DNA of 64,000 nt from Diphasiastrum complanatum (taxonomy: Eukaryota > Streptophyta > Lycopodiopsida > Lycopodiales > Lycopodiaceae): positions 22,386,178-22,450,177 of the forward strand of contig CM055107.1 in assembly GCA_029204225.1 (NCBI GenBank). Reading direction: 5' to 3'. Below, in pieces: positions 32,710-43,897 of the stretch (positions are counted from its first letter, which is position 1; the number at the start of each line of letters is the position of its first letter). The notes under the pieces were generated by a model that searched no databases, had not been told where the DNA came from, and worked only from the letters and a program-made list of their open reading frames with translations. Position numbers and translations under genes: made by a program.

Positions 32710-33096
32710 TGTTGGAAATCGATGCTTAGCCTCAAATCCATTTGTTAATGAGCATCCTGAAAGTTGAAAATCGAAGGCTCAAATTTTTCCTTAGCAGGAA
32801 ATTTTGGACCCTAGGTCGGGTCAATTGGTTCGGATTTTTTTGACCCTTTACTAAATTATCCGGGCATGATCGGATCGGATCGGGTCTAAATTTTTTGACC
32901 CCAAATTTTTTTTTTCTCAACATATTTATGACCCAGTGTATATTTTTTGATCCTTTGTATAAAATCTGACCCGATGTAATTTTTGATACTGTTGGTCAGA
33001 AATCTGATCCAACGACTTCGCGTTGGAAGTCTGCCTACTTTGTACATGCATTTTTGAAGATCTTTTGATTAATAGAGAAGTTGATTGTTTCGATCA
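32710..33096 (+). repeat. Copia G 5' LTR, first part
   Basis: Begins TGTTGGAAATCGATGC at 32710, breaking copia C. About 33000-33096 matches the minus-strand LTR at about 37880-37985 (shared GACTTCGCGTTGGAAGT and CTACTTTGTACATGCATTT). The LTR is interrupted at about 33097 by copia F and resumes at 34601. Confidence 0.65.
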
Positions 33097-34600
33097 TACT
33101 GTAGTTAATGAACTACAACTTTATCATCTTCTAGTCTGCCGTTGATTTGTTGTTCGTCGGAAGTAGAAGAGCTTGGACCTTCAATAGGAGTAGTCGCCTG
33201 CGGAACTAGAAAGTTCAATGCGTTAGGAAAATCTGATAAGTTGGCTACATGGGGACTGCCCTTTCCTTTGAGGTCTTGAAACTGATCTTCGATGAAGATG
33301 ACACCCCGACTAGTGAATATCTTTGACTCGATGAGATCAAACAACTTGTAGGCTTGATCTGAAGTAGTGTAGCTGATGAAAACACATTTGATACTCTGGA
33401 AGTCGAGCTTCTTCCTGAGATCACGAGGTATCTGCGCAAAAGCAGTACATCCAAAAACTCGTAAGTTTGATAAAGAAGGTTTGGTACTTGTCCAAACTTG
33501 GAATGTTGTTTTGTTTGAGAGGCCTTTAGTAGGACATCTATTCTGAATATAGATTGCTGTTGAAACAGCTTCAGCCCAGAAGGACTTCGGAAGTGTCGCA
33601 CGTGATAACATGCACTTTGTCGATTCGAGTAAGATTCTGTTCTTTCTCTCAGCAAGACCATTTGACTGAGGTGAATAGGAGGTAATATATTGTTGCTCAA
33701 TGCCGTTGTTAAGGCAGTAGTCCTTGAGTTCGTTGGAGATGTATTCTCCCCCGCTATTTGACCTCAACGCATTGATTCGTTTGCCAGTTTGATTCTCAAC
33801 ATGCCTTTTGAATTGTCTAAATTTGATGAAAGCCTCTGATTTCTATTTAATGAAATAGACAACTATTCTTCTGAAAAATTCGTCAATAAAGGTAATGAAA
33901 TACTTTGCATCTAACAATGAAGGAGTTTTCATAGGTCCACATATATCTGTATGAACAACATCTAACAGAACTTTTGCTGCATGCATATGGTTTGATCTAA
34001 AAGGAATCCTAGCCCGCTTTCCATAGATGCAGCTATGACAGACAGGGAGATCGACCTTACCAGAAGGATAGTCGAGATCAAGAACCATGGATTGTTTGGA
34101 CATATTCAAAATAGATGCATGATTCAAGTGTCCTAAGCGATGATGCCATAGTAATGCTTTATTGACTAGAACAGAGGTTTTCAAGGCTTGCCTAGACTCA
34201 GAATAGCAATGTGCCAATCTATATAAGTAACCCTGTCTCTTGCCGAGTGCAAGGATCAATAATTTTGCATTGATCAGATTCAAATTCTACCTTATGACCT
34301 AAATTTGTAATTAACATTTGAGGCACTTTGGAAAAAGCAAAAAATGCGAATTTGCATATTTGCTTGCAAATCTTGACAGGCGAAAAATGCGAAAAATGCG
34401 ACACTACATTTCTCCATGAGATTCCTGATAGGCGAAAATGCGACACTGTGGTAACACTCCATGTACTTCTGCAGACTATGTAAAAACACTTGTAAAACTG
34501 CAGACTGTGTAAAGACATGGGAAAATCTGCAGAATTGGATAAACAATAGATGAAGATTAAAAGCGATTAGTCAATTAGTAAGAAGGAGACTAATCCAACA
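33097..34600 (-). pseudogene. Copia F: partial LTR fused to integrase fragment, inserted in G's LTR
   Basis: Minus strand. It starts with an LTR of the A/B family (TGTTGGATTAGTCTCC at 34600) that runs about 300 bp. It then passes directly into the end of protease/pre-integrase (VEFESDQCKIID, about 34270), the zinc region WHHRLGHLNHAS...CHSC (34140-34200), and integrase with VVHTDICGPMKTP, RSNSGGEYISNE and NGLAERKNRIL to 33105. Gag and most of protease are deleted, and RT is absent. One frameshift near 33840. Confidence 0.82.
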
Positions 34601-34953
34601 TATAAAAGATAGCATTCAATGCGAGTTAGCTCTAGATATTTTCAATATATCTCATCCTAGAATCTTCATCAGAAAATTAATCTTCTGATATTCAGTTACT
34701 ACTGAAATTGTAATCAATCAGATTTCTGTTGAAAGTATTATCACACACAACGATCAACTGAAGTAATCACTTCAAGCATTGTACTCATTGTTGATATTAA
34801 TCAAAGTGCAATTATCTGTCTCACTGTTGTTATTGTTTACTTGCAATTTGTTTAATCAATTCAATTTGAACATTTTTGCTGCTGTTTGTTGCGCTTCCGA
34901 TCCACTCATCTAGCTCGCTCCCATCTTTCGCTCATACCCACTGATTTACGACA
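34601..34953 (+). repeat. Copia G 5' LTR, second part
   Basis: Resumes with AGATAGCATTCAATGCGAG, matching the reverse of 37600-37880 in order, and ends ...TTTACGACA right before a primer-binding site at 34954-34966. Total LTR without the insert is about 740 bp. Confidence 0.7.
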
Positions 34954-36109
34954 TGGTATCAGAGCAGACATTCTAGTAATCTGCTTCCATCGTGGATTAT
35001 TAGTCTTGTTTCTATCAAGACGTTCTAAATAGCAAGCGCACAACCATCAACATTCCCAAATCGTTGCTTCCACCAACGATCTCGCTCAGCTTGAATGGAT
35101 TAGTCTTCTCTAATCGAGAGACACAATGGAGGGAACTATCATCTTTGGAAGTGAAAAATGAAGGTGATGCTATTAGCCAAAGAATTGTGGGACATTGTTG
35201 ACGACACGTAAGTCAAGCCAGAAGGTGATGTAGGCTCAGGGTCGAATCCTCAAGCTCTATATTCAAAGAATTAGAAGTTCAGATCCAAAAAGAAGAGTAA
35301 CATACAGTCATGATCAAATTTTGGCTCGGGGTCGAATTTTGGCTCAGGGTCAAATTCAGGCTCAGGGTCGAATTTCAAATCTTCATCCTTCCAACCAATG
35401 CAAAAATTATTTTGCAGATACTGCAAGAAAATTGGACATGAAATAAAGGACTGCAAAATACTCGACCCGACTTGGCATACTCTATCAACTCTCTCAGCCA
35501 ATTCCTATCGAATCCAGGGCCAACTCATTGGAAAGCTCTGATAACGGTCATGAAGTATGTCCAAGCTACAAAACATCTCAGCATCTATTATGAAGGCAAC
35601 CAATCTGCCAATATTCTTGAAGGATGTACAGATGCAGATTAGGTAGGAGATATCGACACCAAAAGGTCAACTTCTAGATTTGTATTCTTATTAAATCAAG
35701 TCCCAATCTCATGGAACAGCCGAAAGCAAACCTCAGTAGCATTATCTTCAACCGAATCAGAATATGTAGCTGTCACAAATGCTACCAAGGAGGCAATTTG
35801 GCTAAGAGACCTGCTTGCAGATATTGGCCTTGCTCAGGAACATCCAACGACAATTTATTGTGATAATCAAAGCACAATAGCACTCTCTCTGAATCCAAGG
35901 TTTCACTCTCGGAGCAAACACATTGAAATCAGGTATCACTACCTCAGAGAAAAAGTGCAAAGCAAGGAAGTGTCATTGTTTTACTACTGGACAGAGTTGA
36001 TGGCAGCAGATTACTTCACAAAAGCTCTATCAAAGGAGCACCATCTCATATTTAACGACATGTTAAATCTAAAGATCCAAGTTTTTCAAGATCCACATTA
36101 AGAGTGAGT
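34954..36109 (+). pseudogene. Copia G: primer site, gag scraps and RNase H (large internal deletion)
   Basis: TGGTATCAGAGC follows the LTR. A short gag start (MEGTIIFGSE, LLAKELWDIVDD) lies at about 35125-35210. Then come an 18-bp tandem repeat (35312-35385) and a zinc knuckle YCRYCKKIGHEIKDC (about 35410-35455), which joins directly to the RT end (THWKALITVMKYVQ). RNase H follows with SSTESEYVAVTNATKEA, CDNQSTIALS, RSKHIEIRYHYLRE and FTKALSKEHH, to TAA at 36100. Protease, integrase and most of RT are gone. One stop at 35640. Confidence 0.8.
35312..35385. repeat. 18-bp tandem repeat, four copies
   Basis: Unit approximately GAATTTTGGCTCAGGGTC. The minus strand would read repeats of FDPEP; no gene is implied. 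A related word occurs at 35232-35250. Confidence 0.7.
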
Positions 36110-36949
36110 GTTGGATTTCAATTCTCAGGACCAACTCCATTGAGTAATGAGCATCTTGAAAGATTCAGTCAAAGTCAACTCCATCGACTTCGAAGTCATC
36201 GAAGTGTCCAAAGTCCAACTTCATCAACTTCGACTTCTCCATGTGTATAATCAAGTGTCCACTGACATGGAAGTGTCCGACATCGAAGTCATCGACTTCT
36301 CTTGTGTATACTCATCTGATATATATGACATCTACTTACCCAACATCGAAGTCATCGACTACATCGACTTTGAATTGTCATGTATATACCCAATTCATCT
36401 CCATCAACCGAATTAGTCGACATGTCCGACTTCGTCGACTTAACCGAATTCGTCATCAGGGAAAAGTCGATCCATGAACTGTGATGACTTCAAGTACATC
36501 TCTGACAATACACCTAATTTGTACATACATTTACAGTCAGAGAAGATGGCCATTTGAATGCATAACGGCTACAATACGTTAAATAGTTAGGACTTTATGC
36601 TCCCAATGCACTGAGCACTAACATGCAATCATCAACAATTGCGTCAGCACTCTTGCTAGATTGGCGAGAATGTATTCTAGTTAAGTAACGATTTTGTAGT
36701 TAAAGATGATCAATTTTCAGATCAACTAGAGAATTTCTTTTGTACCTACTGTCTTGCGCTGCTCCATGCTCTTGTACTCATTTTTTTCTTACAATCAGAG
36801 TGCAAGTTTTGTCTCACTACTACTTCGTTCATTTGTACTGCTACTCAGATTTCATCTTGATTATTGTTTGATGTAAACTGCTGCACTACCGATCCACGAG
36901 CCATCCATCTACTGTCAGACTTTCGCTGCTCTCCTACCATTTTCCGACA
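36110..36949 (+). repeat. Copia G 3' LTR (diverged)
   Basis: Starts TGTTGGATTTCAATTC after GAGTGAG and ends TTTTCCGACA at 36949. It shares blocks with the 5' LTR (TAATGAGCATC.TGAAAG near the start) but is far more diverged than expected for one insertion. The base pairs flanking 32710 and 36949 do not form a TSD. Contains the palindromic CATCGACTTCGAAG repeats at 36160-36450. Confidence 0.65.
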
Positions 36950-37583
36950 TAACTATTCAAGAGGTTTGGCATAAAAGGATGGGGCACCTCAACTTCAAGT
37001 CATTGGAGGTAATGGCTAGAAAGCAGGTTGTTATAGGTCTTCCAAGTTCCTTAAAATGTATCAATCATGTTTGTGAGTCTTGTGCTTTGTCAAAGTCACA
37101 TAGACTACCTGATACTAGATCTACATCTAGGTATACAAAGCCTTTTCAAGTTGTACATTCAGATAACAAGAGTGGAGCTAAGATGTATGTAGCTTTCATT
37201 GATGATTTTAGTAGATTTTGTTGGATCTATCTACTAAAGAGCAAAGATGAAGTGTATGATGTCTTTGTTAAGCTCAAGAATTTAAGGGAGAACCAATTTC
37301 CCACAAGGATCAAGTGCTTAAGGAGTGACAATGGTGGTGAGTACACATCTACCAAGTTCAAGGCTATTTGTGATGAGCATGGGATCAAGAGGGAGTATAC
37401 AACACCAAGGACCCCACAAAAAAATGGAGTGACTGAGAGTAAAAATAGGACTTTATGTGAAAGTGCTAAATCCATGAGGTTAAGTGCTAATCTTGATAAA
37501 CCATTTTGGGATCAAGCATTGTTGTGTGCTAATTTCTTGTGTAATAGGTGGCCGAGTGCTATTTTGGATGGAGGGGGTGGTGT
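36950..37583 (+). pseudogene. Copia integrase fragment (plus strand)
   Basis: EVWHKRMGHLNFKSLE (pre-integrase), CESCALSKSHR (zinc), YVAFIDDFSRFCWIYLL, LRSDNGGEYTSTKF and NGVTESKNRTLCES, to the integrase C-terminal region. Uninterrupted frame, but both ends are cut by LTRs (36949 and 37584). In ERKN the usual Arg is Ser. Related to the integrase of the 39213-42033 element. Confidence 0.85.
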
Positions 37584-37985
37584 TGTCGTAAATAAGTGGG
37601 TATGAGCGGAAGCTGGGAGCGAGCTAGATAAGTGGATCGGAAGCACAACAAACAGCAGCAAAAATGTTCAAATTGAATCGACTCAACAAATTGCAAGTGA
37701 ACAATAACAGCAATGAGACAGATAATTGCACTCTGATTAATATCAACAATGAGTACAATGCTTGAAGTGATTACTTAAGCTGATAATTGTGTGTGATAGC
37801 ACTTTCAACAAAAATATGATTGATTACAATTTCAGTAATACTAAGAATATCTACAACTAACTCGCATTGAATGCTATCTTCTATATTAATTACAACCGCC
37901 TTTATGCCATAAATGCATGTACAAAGTAGGTGAACTTCCAACGCGAAGTCGTTGATTCGGATTTCTGACCGACAATTTTTCTTTG
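37584..37985 (-). repeat. Partial LTR of copia E (G family)
   Basis: Minus-strand LTR ending TGTCGTAAATAAG at 37584; colinear reverse match to 34601-34953 and to 33000-33096. Its start is missing: at about 37985 it joins RNase H coding sequence directly. Confidence 0.75.
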
Positions 37986-39212
37986 AATTTGAGATGATGC
38001 TCTTTGGAAAGAGCCTTTGTGAAGTAATTTGTTGCCATCAGACCTGCTTTGCACTTTCTCTCTTAGGCAATGATACCCAATTTCAATATGCTTGCTTCGA
38101 GAATGAAATCTTGAATTTGAGAGAGAGTGCTATGGTGCTTTGATTGTCATAGAAAATGGTCGTTGGATGTGACTGTGCAAGGCTGATTTCTGCTAGCAGG
38201 TGCCTCCCTTTGTAGCATTTGTGGTAGCAATGTATTCTGATTAGGTTGATGATAATGCCACTGAGGTTTGCTTTCGGTTGTTCCAAGAGATTGGGCCTTG
38301 ATTGTATAGGAATACAAATCCAGAAGTCGACTTTCTGGTATCAATGTTCCCTACCCAATCTGCATCTGTGTAGGTTGGCTGCTTCCATAACAGATCCTAA
38401 GATCTTTGGTGGCTTGGATGTACTTCATGACCTTTGTGACTGCTTTCCAATGGACTGGCTTTGGATTTGATAGGAACTGGCTGAGCGAACTAATTGAATA
38501 TGCAATGCGCATACATTGGTTTGAGAAGATTGTTCCTTTGATAGCTTCAGTTCAGGGTCAAGTGGAAAGTATCTTGGTTTGCAATTGGCCATTCCATATT
38601 TTTCTAGCACATTTGTGAGATAACTCTGCTAACTCATGAATATCAGTCTGCTGGTTCGAATTCAAATTTTTTTGATTGAGAGACAATAGTGGGCTGGACC
38701 CATATCAGTCATTTTGTACTCCTTGGCCAACATGCATTTGGTGTCCTTCATCAGATTTAAATTGTTACTGAATAATAGACTGTCATCTACATAGAGAGTG
38801 ATGATGATGAAGAAATCCAATACAAATTTGAAGTAGAGATTAGAATCTACTGAGTTTGGAGTAAAACTAAGATGTCCTCTTTGATAGTTTCGTTGAGAAA
38901 GACAGTATGGACATCCATTTGGTGGACTTCAAGATCGGCTTTAGCTGCAAAGGAGAGTAGTAGGCGAATTGAAGCATGCTTAATGACAGGGCTGAATGTC
39001 TCCAAATAATCCAGATCTAGAATTTGGGAGAAGCCTTTGGCAACAAGCCTGGCCTTGTATCGATCGAGTCTTCCTTCAACATCATACTTTGTCTTGAAAA
39101 TCCATTTGCATGGAATCAGGTATCGATCCTTTGGCAGCTTGATTCTCCATAAGAGAATCGAATTCAGTGTCCATTGCAACTTTCCAGTGATCAGCATCAA
39201 GTGTCAACATTG
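37986..39212 (-). pseudogene. Copia E: RT and RNase H remnants
   Basis: Minus strand. RT fingers CKWIFKTKYDVEGRLDRYK, ARLVAKGFSQ and HQMDVHTVFLN (38847-39200). A decayed palm region around 38750-38800 still recalls LYVDD. RNase H pieces: DNQSTIALS near 38110-38160 and FTKALSKEHHLKF near 38000-38040. Multiple frameshifts. Cut at 39213 by the next element's LTR. Confidence 0.8.
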
Positions 39213-39867
39213 TGTGAAAAATACAGATCCTAAGTGGATCTAAACTCCAAGATCATTGGCTTGAATGCTTGCACTCCAAACTACATAAGCTAGGAATTGG
39301 CAACACATTCTATGCTACCTAGAATGCAAAGAACTTGATCAAAAAGCATTTATCACAAATGGAAACTTCCATAAACATCAAGTGCGGCCCAAAATAGCAT
39401 TATACAGTCCATAATACATCAGCCTACCACTTTTGGAAAGCACCTAAGATTATACACAATAGCTTGAAGACAATACACACAACAATGCTCTCAATGGAGG
39501 AAGAAACAATGACAATGATCTATTGATCTCAATGAAGCATACAAAAGGTTTCTCCAACCTATTCTCCACGACTTCCCTACTATTTATGGATGAGAAAGAT
39601 GACTCTCTCTCCTCTCTCTAGAAGGTACTTGACCCTAGATATTCCCTATATAGGAAAAATAGCTAAAAATGGCTTATATGACCAAAATACATCAAAATGG
39701 TCTCATTTTGAAGGGTATGAAGTTTGACACTTCATCATACTGAAAAAATACAGTAAATAAAAACATTGTGGCCTGGTTCACACGTGTGAAACTCCAGAAC
39801 CAAAACTATTTACAATTTTAGCCAATTTAGGCCTCAAACTAGCTAGGAAATGTTGACAATTTTCACA
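39213..39867 (-). repeat. 3' LTR of copia D (same family as the gag-only element)
   Basis: 655 bp, minus strand. 39213-39450 is identical, base for base as far as I can read, to the last 238 bp of the gag-only element's LTR (6190-6427). The rest (U3 side) is about 80% similar by eye. The G-box palindrome TTCACACGTGTGAA is kept at 39778-39791, and a TATA-like ATAAATAG occurs near 39588. Confidence 0.92.
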
Positions 39868-42033
39868 CTCCCTCTTCAACATTGGATGCTAGTTTCAACA
39901 TAGTCTTTGAGCACATTCCAAGATTAGATCTATGCATTAAATATAGGTCCTTTCCCAATGGTTTGGTGAAGATATCAGCCACACACTCCTTTGAAGAGAC
40001 ATGTTGAAGCTCCACCTCTTTGGCAATGACTTGATCTCTCACAAAATGGTGAGCAATCTCAATGTGCTTGCTCCTTGCATGAAAAACAGGATTGCTTGCC
40101 AAGCTTTGGGCTGAAAGGTTATCACAAAGTATGATTGGAGTCTTCTCTGGTTCTAGCAAGTGAAGATCCAATAACATCCTCTTGATCCAAAGAATCTCCT
40201 TGGTGCATGTTGTTAATGCCTTGTACTCGGCTTCGGTGGAAGATAGAGAGATAGTTGGTTGCTTCTTTGATAGCCATGAGACCACTCCATCTCCAAGATA
40301 GATTGCAAAGGCACTTGTTGACTTCCTATCCATTTGATCACCTGCAAAATCTGAATCTGAAAATCCACAAAGGTTAGGTGTAGTACCTCCATACAAGATG
40401 CCAAAATCTCTAGATCCCGAGATGTATCTAAGTTCTCTCTTTCCTAGCTTCCAATGAGCCTCACTAGGATCTTGCATAAATTGACTTAGTTTACCAACCA
40501 CAAAGCTTAGATCAGGTCTTGTGATGGTTAACCATATAAGAGATCCTATTAGCTTTCTATAGAGAGTAATGTCCTTGAAGGATCTTTCATTACTTCTTGT
40601 AGTTAGCTTTACATTTGATTCCATAGGAGTAGAAACAACTTTACAATCTTCCATATGAAACCTTTTTAGAATAGAGTTAACATACTTTTCTTGACATATG
40701 AATGTAGATTTAGAAGTTCTAATAATCTCTATTCCTAAGATATAATGAAGTTTACCAAGATCTTGAATTTCAAACTCTCTTTTGAGTGCCATCTTGATTT
40801 CATCTATATCTAGATTGTTACCACCACTTAAGATAATGTCATCAACATAGATCAAAAGTAAAGTGATATCATTTTCATTCAATCTAAAGTAGAGAGAATG
40901 ATCATACTCACTCATAACAAAGTTTTGAGAAAGTAAGAAGGAATTGAGCTTAGCATACCAACTCCTTGGTGCTTGCTTTAGCCCATACAAACTCTTTTGG
41001 AGATAGCACACATGATTAGGCTCATCATGTGAAACATAGCCCTCGGGTTGCTCCATGTAAATATCTTCTTCAAGATCACCATTCAAGAAGGCATTAGTAA
41101 CATCCATTTGCCACATATCCCAATCATAAAGAGTTGCAAGAGAGATTAGGATTCGAATAGTTACCATCTTTGCCACGGGTGCAAAGGTCTCATCATAGTC
41201 AATACCATATTCTTGAGCATACCCCTTTGCCACCAACCTTGCCTTGTACTTGTTGATTGATCCATCTTGATTTGTCTTGATCTTGAAGATCCACTTACAA
41301 CCAATTGCCTTCTTGTCCTTTGGAAGCTTTACCAACCTCCATGTGTTGCTTTTGATGAGTGCTTGATGCTCATGATCCATGGCTTGGATCCATGCCTTCT
41401 TTTGAATTGCTTCACCTACACAAGTTGGTTCATCAAAAGAGGTAAGAAAAGCAAAGTTAGAGTTGTCCACCACTTGCTTTCCTTTTTCATCATAGGTTAG
41501 CCTTGATGGCTTAGCCCTTTGCCTTTGAGTCTTCCTTGAAGTTTGCTTTGGAGTGGCATCTCCATCTTCATCCAAGACATCTTGCACATCATGATGATTA
41601 GTAGGCACATCAACATCAACATCAACAACATTGGAAACATTCTCTTCATGAAAGATGACATCCCTACTTATGACAACTTTCTTTGTAGAAGGAATGTACA
41701 CTTTGTAAGCCTTGCTTACTTCACTATAGCCAACAAACACACCCTTCTTTGATGAAGGATCTTCTTTAGTTCTATCATCAAGTGTGATATTGACAAAACA
41801 TGTACATCCAAAGATCCTACAATGCTTGACACTCGGCCTTCTACCATAAAGAACCTCATGAGGAGTTTTACCATCCAAGGAAGCACTTGTCCATCTATTA
41901 CATAGATAGTTAGCACATGCTAAAGCTTCCCCCCAAAAAGACTTAGCAAGATTAGCATGTAGTCTCATTGCCTTGGCACATTCACAAAGGGTTCTATTCT
42001 TCCTCTCGGCCACTCCATTCTGTTGTGGAGTCC
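39868..42033 (-). CDS. Copia D pol fragment: integrase C-terminus, RT, RNase H (intact frame, 5'-truncated)
   Basis: Minus strand, open from the truncation at about 42033 (reading PRTPQQNGVAERKNRTL, the integrase Glu region) through to TGA, which overlaps the LTR start. Integrase C-terminal region: CANYLCNRW, GYSEVSKAYKVY, VISRDVIFHEE. RT: GCKWIFKIKTNQDGSINKYK, DETFAPVAKMVT, MDVTNAFLNG, LKQAPRSWYAKL, YVDD (40838-40849), GKLHYILGIEI. RNase H: SDSDFAGDQMDRKS, SSTEAEYKAL, CDNLSAQ, RSKHIEIAHHFVRD. Ends KLASNVEEGV, where VEEGV is encoded by the polypurine tract. No stop or frameshift in about 716 codons, so it was recently functional. Gag, protease, most of integrase and the 5' LTR are missing. 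Confidence 0.92.
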
Positions 42034-42921
42034 TAGGACAACTGGCGATCGCAATTGACGACCTAATTTCTTAGTATAAATAGCTGTTCATATTCATACA
42101 GACTTCTCATGCCTAAGGCGAAGATGCAACTCTTCAAAGGCGCACAACATACTTGAGAACATTATAGCCATTTTCTTTGAAGTTCTTGCTGAATTGTGTT
42201 GGCTCAAAAGGGGAATGCACTTGTGGATCTACATGATGTGCCTTTGACAATGCCTTATGTTAAAGTCTTGATCTTTTTCAAGCAAGCATTTTCAAGTTTT
42301 TGTCTTAAAATTTCTCTCATAAGAGCATACCGGATCCAATTCTGTAGAATCGTGAATTTTGGTGCATTGATTGTTTTATGGAAAGTCCTGATTTTTTACA
42401 ATAGAAAATTTCACTCAATAAGGGTAGCTTCATGTCCTTTTAGTTTTAACAATCTGGAAAAGTTAACTTATTAACATGTCTTCATGTACTTCTATTTTGA
42501 CATACCTAAGACTTGACATTCACATACCTATGTTTGAAAAGTAAGGCATGCCTCCTTGAGCTTCATAATTTTTTGACTGTGCAATTAAGTGTCTATGAAT
42601 TTTAACATGAGGGACTAATCCATATTGTTGACTTGATTGTAAGCCCTTAAATTCCCTTTTCATAACAATTGTTGCAAATTCTCAAGTCAAGGCTCACAAT
42701 TCGAACACACGAGAGAGTAGGTAAAGACTTATAACTTTTATGATCCTTAATCAAGTGTATAGACTTGATAGACTCCAAGTAAACAAGAAGATAAAAAAGC
42801 TTGCTTCTTAAAATACTTTTGTGCTAATATTTTTAGAAGGTGAAATATTTGATATCGTTTTTACACCCATTAAAATAAATTCTTACAGCTAAATTTAGTC
42901 AAATTAAAAACTTGTGAATAT
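42034..42921. other. Intergenic, no gene seen
   Basis: AT-rich, no recognisable domain on either strand. The short plus-strand ORF at 42196-42474 has no known motif. The region ends in GTGAATAT (42914-42921), the left target duplication of the MITE. Confidence 0.6.
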
Positions 42922-43176
42922 CATAGAACCATAGTTGCACTGCGTTTCTAAAACGCGTTTCTGAAATATGAGAAAAATTCCCAAAAACGTTTTTTTTTTT
43001 AATTTTGATTTTTTTTTTGAGCAATATGGGTATCAGGTGAAAGCTCTAATTAAGAGCATAATTACTGTGTATTTTGCCGAATGTTGCGGATGCAGGATGG
43101 TCTAGTTTAGGTGCATTAACTCACAGGTTTACGCTTTAACTCCCAGGTGCATTAATAAAAAAACATGATGCCCCAA

Positions 43177-43180
<4 letters not shown>

Positions 43181-43267
<87 letters not shown>
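43181..43267. repeat. (CT)n microsatellite, 87 bp
   Basis: Uninterrupted CT dinucleotides inside the hAT element. Confidence 0.97.
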
Positions 43268-43270
<3 letters not shown>

Positions 43271-43897
43271 GAACAGTACTGAATCGTTACACTGCTATGA
43301 ATAGGATCATCGTAATATATAATATTGGGCCACATGGCACCAAAATGGGGTACAATGATGTTCCATGAACATAATGAAAACTACACAACTAAGGCTCGTC
43401 GGAGTCATGGTAGGAACCATCATTTGAATCTGTGCCAGACTGCAGATCCCAAGGGTCTGTAGATGAATCAGAACTAGAGGGAGCCATATGTCGTGGTGTG
43501 GCCCTGGCTCTGCTGCGTGCTCTGGCTCTGGATCCTCCCCCTGCCTCTACCTCTGCCTCTGCCTCTCTCCCCTCCTATGGCCCCCCTCTGTGTCTACCCC
43601 TGCGTGTCTGTGTGTCAGATGGCTGTGATCCAACGCCCTGGGATGGCCCTACCCACTGTGATGATGCCTGGCCGACGGCTGCCTGTGATGCTCCACTCTT
43701 GTCTACAAAAAGCGAACTCAACCCCCCCTCCCCCCCCTCCCAGAACCTCTAGGTCTCCCCCAGGCCTACGTGTAGGAATGGCTGGCTCCTCCTCTATTTC
43801 CGCATCAGGGTCCACCATCAAGTTAGCCAGGTCATCCCCCCTGTGCCTCCCCCATCTCCTCATCCTCCTCTGTATCCCCCTCAACCCACTCCTCCTC

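Noticed and set aside
35271-35501. Minus-strand ORF with FDPEP repeats
   Set aside because: Generated by the 18-bp tandem repeat within a deleted copia element on the plus strand.
36147-36477. Overlapping plus-strand ORFs rich in Asp, Ile and Ser
   Set aside because: They translate the palindromic repeats in an LTR.
43129-43368. ORFs of alternating Ser-Leu or Glu-Arg over the CT repeat
   Set aside because: They are only translations of the (CT)n microsatellite; the same holds at 55.0, 57.0, 58.8 and 59.2 kb.
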